DNA from: an uncultured Eubacteriales bacterium
GTDB taxonomy: Bacteria > Bacillota > Clostridia > Oscillospirales > CAG-272
DNA length: 7,619 nucleotides
Assembly: GCA_934417455.1 (NCBI GenBank)
Contig: CAKRWK010000046.1
Span: 1 to 7,619 of the forward strand
Direction: 5' to 3'
Below, in pieces: positions 1 to 5,135 of this stretch; the first letter of the stretch is position 1, and every line of letters starts with the position of its first letter. A program made the translations under genes and the position numbers. The notes under the pieces are model-generated. The model searched no databases. It worked only from the letters and a program-made list of their open reading frames with translations, and was not told the origin of the DNA.

Positions 1-36
1 ATGAGCCCGACGAGCTACCAACTGCTCCACTCCGCG
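1..36 (-). tRNA. Initiator tRNA-fMet(CAU), 5' part only
   Basis: On the minus strand this reads CGCGGAG, then a D-arm of the GAGCAGTTGGTAGCTCG type, then GGGCTCAT ending in the CAT anticodon at the very edge of the window. The 5' C and the GGG before the anticodon loop are initiator-type features. The 3' half lies outside the window, so the initiator-specific C1-A72 mismatch and the second half of the GGG/CCC anticodon stem cannot be checked. It begins 6 nt after the CCA end of the tRNA-Leu gene, so the two are almost certainly processed from one precursor transcribed from the promoter at 164-192. Confidence 0.9.
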
Positions 37-42
37 ATGGGA

Positions 43-131
43 TGGTGCCGGAAGCCGGGGTCGAACCGGTACGAGAGTAAATTCTCACAGGATTTTAAGT
101 CCCGGGCGTCTGCCAATTCCGCCATTCCGGC
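43..131 (-). tRNA. tRNA-Leu(UAA), CCA encoded
   Basis: The minus strand shows a full class II tRNA of 89 nt including an encoded CCA (43-45). The acceptor arms GCCGGAA and TTCCGGC pair over 7 bp, followed by discriminator A. The D-arm is GCGGAATTGGCAGACGC, the anticodon loop is CTTAAAA (anticodon TAA), and the long variable arm has GAGA pairing with TCTC, as expected for leucine. The T-loop is TTCGACC. The outermost T-stem pair looks like an A-C mismatch; the other four pairs are good. It is the first gene of a tRNA cluster that continues with tRNA-fMet. Confidence 0.97.
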
Positions 132-163
132 ATAAACGACTTCAATCTTCCGAATGCTTACAT

Positions 164-192
164 ATTATAGCACGTCTGCGGGCGATTGTCAA
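164..192 (-). promoter_or_regulatory. Consensus sigma-70 promoter for the tRNA cluster
   Basis: On the minus strand a perfect TTGACA (187-192) and a perfect TATAAT (164-169) are separated by exactly 17 nt. The tRNA-Leu 5' end lies about 30 nt downstream. Upstream of the -35 (about 193-220) are A/T tracts resembling an UP element, which suits a strong stable-RNA promoter. The stretch from 193 to the methyltransferase-like stop at 266 holds no gene and no convincing terminator; a short GCC/GGC stem followed by TTTTT is too weak to call. Confidence 0.9.
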
Positions 193-265
193 TACCTTTT
201 CGGAAAAAATATGAAAAATCCATGCCGGTCGGCTTCCGTTATCATTATATGCGTTTTTTCATGAA

Positions 266-1327
266 TTATGACAGGTGTTTGTTTTCTTCTGCGCTTTTTC
301 GCAGTGCCGCATTTGTCAGAGATTCGCAGAGCATATCGAAAGTATAGTCCGTATCATCGCTGCGACCGTTGATGCAGGATTCTGTACGCCATATATCCTC
401 AAACGTAAGGGCTCGCATGCGGGAAAGCAGAAATCCTTCAATCCAATAGGAAAATTCCGTGTTCGGTGAGAGTCTTTCCAAAGGTTTCATCCGTCGGTAC
501 ATGGGATACCCGTCGGAAGCGTCGCGCCATGTGTCGACAAACGCAAAATCAAAGGCGAGTGGCCGCATTTTTGTTTCCGCAAATACAAAGGCGTCATCTT
601 CCTCAATGCGGATTTTTCCTTTTTCCGGGAACTGCGGGAGAAGCACCTCCCGAAACAGGGCAATCACGTCCGGACTGCGTTCTACGACCGTAACGCTCTC
701 CACCTCCGGTTTCCGGGCGGCCATAAAAGCAAAATACCCGAGGCCGAGACCGAACGTGACAACGCGTCCCCGTGCCCGTCGGATGGCCTCCTGACAGGTA
801 TCCATATCCACAGGGGAAAGCGTCATCCATTCGTTGTCATTTTCGAGAACGGCCGGAAAGCGGAACGGTTCCGTGAAAAATCCGAGAGGCGGTACTTCGC
901 GAAAGTCGGCTTCCGGTTGTATGTCGTCGCATATCATGGCACGGTACGGTGCGTAAATTTTATTTCGGAATTCCCATCTGCCGAATTTTTTATCCGGAAT
1001 TTTAACACTCTGTACATATGGGTCGGAGTAATACGACGTCGGTGACAGAATCCGGACGGACGGGAAAAGATAGTCGCGTTCGATTTGCCGGTCTTCGGCG
1101 GAAATATCGGTATGCAGGTCGAACATGAGAGACAGCAGGGCGGCGACGGCGTCGGACGTGCTGATGTTGTTATCCGCCGTGATACAGTCTACCATATCCT
1201 TTTTGATTTTTTCCGGTGCGTTTGTCAGATAATCCCCGGACATGTGCGTCACGCGGTAGTTCAGGTCAAACCTGCGACGCAGTCTTTTCAGTTTTTCAAA
1301 GTCCTTGGCGGACAGATGACCTTGCAT
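266..1327 (-). CDS. Predicted SAM-dependent methyltransferase-like protein (function unknown)
   Basis: This is a 353-residue protein. The second half looks like a class I Rossmann methyltransferase of the spermidine-synthase-like kind. The glycine-rich motif I VVTFGLGLGYFAF is at about 189-201. An acidic strand end VTVVERSPDVI at 212-222 (E216 would bind the SAM ribose), and a DFAFVDTWRD strand lies at 260-269. The N-terminal 120 residues are charged and helical, and I do not recognise a domain there. The substrate cannot be read from the sequence. The ATG at 1327 is chosen because GGAGGT sits just upstream (about 1332-1337). The frame stays open upstream to 1510, but that stretch overlaps the folC end and encodes arginine-rich, unprotein-like sequence. 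The gene starts 35 nt after the folT-folC stop with no terminator between, so it is probably co-transcribed from the riboswitch-controlled promoter. Methyltransferase fold: fairly sure; activity: inference. Confidence 0.8.
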   Translation of the reverse strand: MQGHLSAKDFEKLKRLRRRFDLNYRVTHMSGDYLTNAPEKIKKDMVDCITADNNISTSDAVAALLSLMFDLHTDISAEDRQIERDYLFPSVRILSPTSYYSDPYVQSVKIPDKKFGRWEFRNKIYAPYRAMICDDIQPEADFREVPPLGFFTEPFRFPAVLENDNEWMTLSPVDMDTCQEAIRRARGRVVTFGLGLGYFAFMAARKPEVESVTVVERSPDVIALFREVLLPQFPEKGKIRIEEDDAFVFAETKMRPLAFDFAFVDTWRDASDGYPMYRRMKPLERLSPNTEFSYWIEGFLLSRMRALTFEDIWRTESCINGRSDDTDYTFDMLCESLTNAALRKSAEENKHLS

Positions 1328-1362
1328 ACAAACCTCCGTTTTTTGTGCCGCGCATTTGCATT

Positions 1363-3192
1363 TTATTTTCCGAACTCGTCCGACACGGGACCGTACATGT
1401 ACAGGGACCCGAGACAGACCAGCGGGCAATTTGTTTTTTTCGACAATGTTTTTGCTTCTTTCACGGCGATGCCGATATTGGCACACGGCGTGGCCGAAGC
1501 GCCGCGACACTCGAATTCCGCCGCAAGTTTCTCTGCGGCCAATGCGCGGGGATTGTCGGCCGTAACCGTAAAAACACGGTTGGCCAAAGGGGCAAGAATA
1601 TCGGCCATTTTTCCGTATTCTTTATCGGCCATGACGCCGACAAGGAATACAAATTTCCGGGAAGGGAAATATGTCCGAAGACTGTCCGCGGCGGCACCGG
1701 CACCTTCGGGATTGTGCGCACCGTCGAAAATCACAAGAGGACGACGGGAGAGAATTTCAAATCGCGCCGGCCAGCGCACATCGGAGAGCCCGCGCCGCAC
1801 GGCGTCCGCCGGAATAGCAAGACCTTCGCTTTTCAGAATTTCCAAAGCGGCAAGGACACACCGTATGTTCTGCGGTTGATAGATACCGGCCAGGGGAACA
1901 TGAATCCCTGTATATTTATCCGTAGTGACCGTTACACCCAAGAGGTCTTCGCGGTCAACGCGAAGCGGAATTTCGTTTGCGGTATGAAAAGTGCACTTCT
2001 GCTCGACAGCATGCGTCCGAATGACGGACAAGGCGTCGGCATTCTGTCCACCGTATAAAACGGGACACCCCGGTTTTATAATGCCGGCTTTTTCTGCCGC
2101 GATTTTTTCTATAGTATCTCCCAAAACAGACATGTGGTCAAGGGAAATGCCCGTGATGACGGAGAGAAGCGGTTCCTTTATTACATTGGTTGGGTCAAGC
2201 CTGCCGCCGAGACCGGTTTCCAAAACGACAACATCGCAGCCGCACTCTTTGAAGTAAAGGAATCCGATGGCGGTTACGATTTCAAATTCACCGCTCGCTT
2301 CATCGAGCAAATCGACATAGGGGCGTACCTGCTTTGTCAGTCTTGCCAATGCCACGGCAGGAATCGGGCTCCCGTTTACCTGTATACGTTCGCGGAAAGT
2401 GCGGATATACGGGGAAACAAACAGTCCGGTTTTGTACCCGGCGGCCTGCAGGACAGATGCCGTCATGGCACAGACCGACCCCTTGCCGTTGGTGCCGGCC
2501 ACATGAACAAAACGGAGGTCGTTTTGCGGGTCGCCGAGCAGATGGAGGAGCGTGCGCATGTGTGTCAGGTCTCTGCGGCCGTTTACATGCGGATGCGAGT
2601 GGATGTAGGAGATGGATTCCGCATCGGCCGACGCCTTTTCCCGGGTAAGGCCGCAGGCTCGTGCCGCCTTCCGCAGGGGCGGGAGAAGCACGGGAACAAG
2701 AACGGCGGAGAGCACGGCGCGATCGGAACCGTTCAACAGCCGGACGGGCAGAATGGCCGTCAGTGCGCCGACGGCATAGCCGACAATAAATCCGTCGAGA
2801 TACAAAGCCGCCGTGTTCAAAGCGGTAAGGAAAAACTCCGATACGAAAACCAACACGGCCTCGCGGACATGACGGCCTTTTTTACACCGGCAAAGCGGTG
2901 CCAGCATGGAAACAAAAGCCGCGTGCAGAACGGCCGGCAAAATCCAGAGAGGCGTAGTGACCGATATGCCGTATGACAGCAACTGTTCGAGAAATGCACC
3001 GGCAAAGGCAACCAGAACGGCATCGACCGGTGTGAACAGAAAGGCAGTGACAAGTAGCGGCAGAGAAGCCCAAGAGATTTTAATCAGCGGCGGAATGCGC
3101 ACGGACGCAAAGAAACTTAATACGACGTAGAGTGCGACAAACATGGAAAGTGTGACGATGCGCAGGACGTTTGTTTTTGTTTTACGGTTCAA
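1363..3192 (-). CDS. folC: FolT-like ECF S component fused to folylpolyglutamate synthase
   Basis: The protein has 609 residues in two parts. Residues 1 to about 180 form about six hydrophobic segments in the style of ECF transporter substrate-binding subunits, which capture a vitamin for the shared EcfT/EcfA energising module. From about 189 it is a complete FolC, which ligates glutamates to folate with ATP. Visible FolC motifs are the P-loop GTNGKGS (233-239), FVSPYIRTFRERIQVNG (258-274), GGRLDPTN (329-336), LDHMSVLG (351-358), WPARFEI (474-480) and DGAHNPEGA (490-498). An even number of membrane segments would leave the enzyme in the cytoplasm, so imported folate could be polyglutamylated and trapped at the membrane; that is inference. 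The start is TTG, supported by AAAGGAGG 9 nt upstream. No stop, frameshift or second ribosome binding site separates the halves. THF riboswitch control supports folate as the transported ligand. FolT and FolC assignments: confident for FolC, good for the S component. Confidence 0.93.
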   Translation of the reverse strand: MNRKTKTNVLRIVTLSMFVALYVVLSFFASVRIPPLIKISWASLPLLVTAFLFTPVDAVLVAFAGAFLEQLLSYGISVTTPLWILPAVLHAAFVSMLAPLCRCKKGRHVREAVLVFVSEFFLTALNTAALYLDGFIVGYAVGALTAILPVRLLNGSDRAVLSAVLVPVLLPPLRKAARACGLTREKASADAESISYIHSHPHVNGRRDLTHMRTLLHLLGDPQNDLRFVHVAGTNGKGSVCAMTASVLQAAGYKTGLFVSPYIRTFRERIQVNGSPIPAVALARLTKQVRPYVDLLDEASGEFEIVTAIGFLYFKECGCDVVVLETGLGGRLDPTNVIKEPLLSVITGISLDHMSVLGDTIEKIAAEKAGIIKPGCPVLYGGQNADALSVIRTHAVEQKCTFHTANEIPLRVDREDLLGVTVTTDKYTGIHVPLAGIYQPQNIRCVLAALEILKSEGLAIPADAVRRGLSDVRWPARFEILSRRPLVIFDGAHNPEGAGAAADSLRTYFPSRKFVFLVGVMADKEYGKMADILAPLANRVFTVTADNPRALAAEKLAAEFECRGASATPCANIGIAVKEAKTLSKKTNCPLVCLGSLYMYGPVSDEFGK

Positions 3193-3200
3193 AATAAAAG

Positions 3201-3234
3201 CCTCCTTTCCCGGTACTCATCAAGGAAAAGAGGG
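3201..3234 (-). promoter_or_regulatory. Expression platform: SD-sequestering hairpin before folT-folC
   Basis: The Shine-Dalgarno segment GGGAAAGGAGG (3201-3211) can pair with CCCTCTTTTCC (3224-3234), with one mismatch and two G-U pairs, which would block translation. The U-rich CTTTTATTTTT after it could alternatively make the same stem a terminator. A competing pairing exists: TCATCA (3259-3264), which overlaps the 3' strand of riboswitch stem P1, is complementary to TGATGA (3217-3222) in the hairpin loop. Ligand-stabilised P1 would therefore remove the competitor and favour the OFF hairpin. The pairings are seen in the sequence; the switching direction is inferred from known THF riboswitches. 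Confidence 0.65.
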
Positions 3235-3262
3235 CAGCATAAAAGTCTGTCTTTTGGATGAT

Positions 3263-3357
3263 GAAGCGGGATGCGAAATTCCGGCCGCGAAAAAATTCTT
3301 CGTCCGAACGGCAACTCCCCGTCCCTTCGGCACTTAACGTCGGAAATTCTACTCTTC
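3263..3357 (-). promoter_or_regulatory. Tetrahydrofolate (THF) riboswitch aptamer
   Basis: The minus strand carries the hallmark blocks of the THF-I riboswitch in order. GAAGAGTAGA forms the P1 5' side, CGTTAAGTG is the conserved internal-loop block, and GGGA is followed by the ACGAAG-type segment (GGACGAAG). The GCATCCCGCTTC block then closes P1 with GAAG/CTTC. The family binds reduced folates and, in Clostridia and relatives, controls folate transport and synthesis genes. The position, between a strong promoter and a FolT-FolC gene, fits exactly. I recognised it from memory of the consensus and did not run a covariance model. Confidence 0.9.
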
Positions 3358-3374
3358 AAAATAGTGATGAGGGT

Positions 3375-3403
3375 ATTGTACTACATTTTTTGTCGGATGT
3401 CAA
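3375..3403 (-). promoter_or_regulatory. Sigma-70 promoter of the folate operon
   Basis: On the minus strand TTGACA (3398-3403) and TACAAT (3375-3380) are spaced by 17 nt. Transcription would begin near 3368, about ten bases before the THF aptamer, giving a leader of about 175 nt ahead of the TTG start at 3192. Only one base departs from consensus. Confidence 0.88.
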
Positions 3404-3415
3404 GTGCTCCGATGC

Positions 3416-3455
3416 AAAAATATCGGGTATATCCGGAGGTGGCGGGTATACCCGA
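3416..3455 (-). terminator. Rho-independent terminator of the small-protein operon
   Basis: TCGGGTATA (read from 3455) and TATACCCGA (ending at 3423) form a perfect 9-bp stem around a 15-nt loop. On the minus strand it is followed by TATTTTT. It lies 43 nt past the stop of the 138-aa gene and just before the folate promoter, so it would insulate the two units. The stem is only moderately GC-rich and the loop is long, hence some doubt. The same bases also hold a separate palindrome (see the promoter at 3457-3485). Confidence 0.65.
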
Positions 3456-3485
3456 CTTGACAGAACGGGGAAAATACGCTAAAAT
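3443..3485 (+). promoter_or_regulatory. Possible rightward (antisense) promoter with abutting palindrome
   Basis: On the plus strand TTGACA (3457-3462), 17 nt, then TAAAAT (3480-3485) makes a promoter with one mismatch to consensus. A perfect 12-bp palindrome CGGGTATACCCG (3443-3454) ends two bases before the -35. A partial copy, GGGTATATCC (3425-3434), lies 19 bp further left. No credible plus-strand gene follows, so transcripts would be antisense to the three small genes. The palindrome may be only a by-product of the terminator stem. The spacing is seen; activity is uncertain. Confidence 0.35.
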
Positions 3486-3498
3486 ACACCTTGTGTAT

Positions 3499-3915
3499 TT
3501 ATATGAAAAGCAATGCGAAAAGAATCAGCGCGCCGGTCTTGTCGCCTTTGTCGGAAAAAAAGAGAATCAGCGCGGCGACAAGGAGAAGCATATCTTCACC
3601 GTCTTTTCCGCAAAAGAACGGGCTTTCGCTTTTCTCCGAGCCGAACAGCGTCGGAATTTTTCCGAAAAGCGAGGAAAACGGAATGTGAAGAAACGGCGGT
3701 CTGCCCGCGCTTGGCGGAGGGGGCGGAGGCGGCGCATCCCACGGATTTCTTCCGGGGGGCGGCGGTGCCATGGTTTCTATGTAGTTTTCGGTGTTTTCCA
3801 CAGGACTTTGCGACGACGCATCTTCACGCGGGTCGCCCTGCAGGGCTGTTCCGCTGTAATTCGGCGGAAGCGGCACGGGGTCTTCGGACGGAGGATAATT
3901 GGTTCTTGCGTACAT
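3499..3915 (-). CDS. Proline-rich protein with hydrophobic C-terminal tail, function unknown
   Basis: This 138-residue protein is the last gene of a three-gene operon. Residues 1 to about 75 are low in order and rich in proline, with LPPNYSGTAL (16-25), a PPPP run at 51-54 and seven prolines in a row at 62-68. A middle stretch IPFSSLFGKIPTLFG (78-92) is followed by an acidic turn and two short hydrophobic segments, DMLLLVAALILFF (108-120) and GALILFALLFI (128-138), split by SDKGDK. The tail could be a membrane hairpin or tail anchor. I recall similar acidic-leucine tails in small clostridial orphan proteins, but cannot name a family. The start is supported by GGAAGGAG five bases upstream of ATG. 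It begins 18 nt after the upstream gene ends. A long arginine-rich frame on the other strand is a shadow. Confidence 0.8.
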   Translation of the reverse strand: MYARTNYPPSEDPVPLPPNYSGTALQGDPREDASSQSPVENTENYIETMAPPPPGRNPWDAPPPPPPPSAGRPPFLHIPFSSLFGKIPTLFGSEKSESPFFCGKDGEDMLLLVAALILFFSDKGDKTGALILFALLFI

Positions 3916-3933
3916 AACGGCTCCTTCCTGTTG

Positions 3934-4242
3934 TTATTTTCCCCGAACGGTATCCAAAAGGTCGGCGATGACTTCCATCGAATCCATGGCCTTGGAACGC
4001 CGGTCGGAAAGATACGGTTTCAGTGCATGTAAAAGTTCGTGTCTTGCGCCGCGGTTTCCCGGTTTCTCCGCGAAGACGGGTTCCGCCGCCCGAGGCGGCG
4101 TCTCTGACTTGGACGGTTTTTCTTCCGTTGTGTTTCCGATCCCCTTCAGCATACCGGAAATATCGGACAAAATATTCGGATGAGCGGTGAGAAGATTCAC
4201 CACAGCCGAAAGGTCGAGCGGTGTGTTTTCGTTTTCGCTCAT
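3934..4242 (-). CDS. Small acidic/helical protein, function unknown
   Basis: This is a 102-residue protein and the middle gene of the operon. An N-terminal helical part, DLSAVVNLLTAHPNILSDI (10-28), is followed by a polar, proline-bearing linker (about 38-64). A second compact block, HELLHALKPYLSDRRSKAMD (68-87), is followed by MEVIADLLDTVRG. The LLHALKPYLS-RRSKAMD pattern looks like a short conserved helical domain. I recall comparable C-terminal blocks in clostridial orphan proteins but have no function for them. The ATG overlaps the TGA of the 80-aa gene (ATGA, 4239-4242), which implies translational coupling; AAAGGAG lies about 11 nt upstream. No signal peptide or membrane segment is visible. 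Confidence 0.82.
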   Translation of the reverse strand: MSENENTPLDLSAVVNLLTAHPNILSDISGMLKGIGNTTEEKPSKSETPPRAAEPVFAEKPGNRGARHELLHALKPYLSDRRSKAMDSMEVIADLLDTVRGK

Positions 4243-4481
4243 TTTTCGCCTTTCTCCTTTCCGTATTTTCTCTTATATTCGCTGACAAGGCGCAATGCGT
4301 CCATTGTCCGCAGTACCTCGTCACCTCTGGCAATACCACGCAGTCGTTCAAGGTCGGCATGCGGCGGCGTTTTATCCGAAAGACGAATTCCGTGGGATGA
4401 GGCAACGGTGACGATTTCTTTCCAGAGCCGGTCGTCCGGCAGAGCGGCCAGTGCGCGGAGCGCGTCATAATCGATTTTCAT
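4239..4481 (-). CDS. Small helical protein, first gene of the orphan operon, function unknown
   Basis: The protein has 80 residues, is highly charged and is probably all-helical. MKIDYDALRALAALPDDRLW is followed by KEIVTVASSHGIRL and then DLERLRGIARG. A terminal helix LRTMDALRLVSEYKRKYG and a lysine-rich tail end the protein. No cysteine, signal peptide or membrane segment is present. The start at 4481 has AAGGGAG seven bases upstream. Its last codons overlap the next gene by four bases. The gene is the first after the divergent region at 4482-4564, where a promoter and an inverted repeat can be seen. I do not recognise the family. Confidence 0.82.
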   Translation of the reverse strand: MKIDYDALRALAALPDDRLWKEIVTVASSHGIRLSDKTPPHADLERLRGIARGDEVLRTMDALRLVSEYKRKYGKEKGEK

Positions 4482-4516
4482 GTCAATTCTCCCTTATTCA
4501 ATAAAAAACTCTTCCT

Positions 4517-4541
4517 TCCGTATTCTATGACGGAATACGGA
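4517..4541. repeat. Perfect 9-bp inverted repeat, candidate operator
   Basis: TCCGTATTC (4517-4525) and GAATACGGA (4533-4541) are exact inverted copies with 7 nt between them. They sit in the 83-nt gap between the divergent small-protein operon and the phosphoesterase gene. The repeat covers the -10 and most of the spacer of the leftward promoter, where a repressor would block polymerase. It is a poor terminator: on the minus strand the T-run starts eight bases after the stem, and on the plus strand there is none. No known regulator site is recognised. Confidence 0.6.
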
Positions 4542-4549
4542 TTTGTGAA
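4522..4549 (-). promoter_or_regulatory. Probable promoter of the small-protein operon
   Basis: On the minus strand TTCACA (4544-4549) and TAGAAT (4522-4527) are 16 nt apart, each with five of six consensus bases. The leader would be about 34 nt before the ATG at 4481. No equally good plus-strand promoter for the phosphoesterase was found in this gap; TTCAAT-18-TATTCT (4497-4526) is the best and is weak. Confidence 0.55.
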
Positions 4550-4564
4550 ACCGAGGTGTTGTCT

Positions 4565-5065
4565 ATGAAATGTCTTGTTTTTTCGGACAGTCACGGAACC
4601 TGTGAACCGATGTGTGCGGCACTGCGCATGCACCCGGACGCCGAAGTCATCTTTTTCCTCGGCGACGGTCTGCGGGACTTTGACGAGGTCATCTGTGACG
4701 TTACACGGCCACTGACGGTCGTGGCGGTGCAGGGCAACTGTGATTTTTATTCGCTCGTACGCGGCGCTCCCGTACACAAAAGCGAAATTATCTCATTGGA
4801 AGGACACCGAATTTTCTGTACACACGGGGATGTGTACGGCGTAAAGGGAAGTCTTTCTTCCGTCTCGGCGAGAGCGAGAGCGGTCGGCGCCGACATTGTT
4901 CTTTTCGGACATACGCATGTGCCGATGGAATGGTACGAGTCCGACCCGACGCCGCTGTATCTTTTCAATCCCGGCAGTATCGGTGTGCGGCGGGAAGGTG
5001 TATATTCTTTCGGTATCCTGACGTTGTGCCGGGAGAGCGTTCTTTTTTCTCACGGAAATGTGTAG
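4565..5065 (+). CDS. YfcE/MJ0936-family metallophosphoesterase
   Basis: The protein has 166 residues, the usual length for this family of small two-metal phosphodiesterases. All metal-site blocks are present in order: DSHG (D8, H10), LGDG (D34), GNCD (57-60, the Asn-metal loop), THGD (H87) and GHTH (115-118). NPGSIG (135-140), typical of the family, follows. Members hydrolyse phosphodiesters in vitro; the physiological substrate is not settled and cannot be read here. The ATG at 4565 is preferred over a GTG at 4556 because the GTG is part of the GAGGTG ribosome binding site, and because MKCLVFSDSHG is the normal family N-terminus. In other Firmicutes this gene often follows a nucleotide-house-cleaning gene; here it stands alone, divergent from the small-protein operon. 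No terminator is visible before the next promoter at 5082. Confidence 0.93.
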   Translation: MKCLVFSDSHGTCEPMCAALRMHPDAEVIFFLGDGLRDFDEVICDVTRPLTVVAVQGNCDFYSLVRGAPVHKSEIISLEGHRIFCTHGDVYGVKGSLSSVSARARAVGADIVLFGHTHVPMEWYESDPTPLYLFNPGSIGVRREGVYSFGILTLCRESVLFSHGNV

Positions 5066-5081
5066 ATTTTCGGAAAAGGTG

Positions 5082-5110
5082 TTGTTTTTTTAATAATTGT
5101 ATTGTATAAT
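5082..5110 (+). promoter_or_regulatory. Promoter for the prephenate-dehydratase-like gene
   Basis: TTGTTT (5082-5087), a 17-nt A/T-rich spacer and a perfect TATAAT (5105-5110) precede the GTG start at 5136. The leader would be under 20 nt. The -35 is weak, but the -10 and the T-rich surroundings are good. It would also serve the TSCPD-phosphoglucomutase gene downstream. Confidence 0.7.
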
Positions 5111-5135
5111 AAGAAAATGAAAAGGGGGCGGGAGT

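Noticed and set aside
244..251. TATAAT-like hexamer on the minus strand downstream of the methyltransferase-like gene
   Set aside because: There is no acceptable -35 at 16-18 nt; the tRNA promoter at 164-192 is far better.
1328..1510. 61-residue upstream extension of the methyltransferase-like gene
   Set aside because: It overlaps the folC coding end, is arginine/lysine-rich without family character, and the ATG at 1327 has a strong GGAGGT site.
1085..2976. Plus-strand open frames of 264-280 aa
   Set aside because: They are antisense to folT-folC and the methyltransferase-like gene and show no recognisable domains or ribosome binding sites.
3271..4032. Plus-strand open frames of 253 and 134 aa across the riboswitch and small-protein operon
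   Set aside because: They are arginine-rich and cross the THF aptamer and the folate promoter; the minus-strand genes have ribosome binding sites and operon spacing.
4556..4564. GTG start three codons upstream of the phosphoesterase ATG
   Set aside because: This GTG is part of the GAGGTG Shine-Dalgarno of the ATG at 4565.
5066..5100. T-rich stretch after the phosphoesterase as a terminator
   Set aside because: No stable stem precedes the T-run; it fits better as the A/T-rich part of the next promoter.
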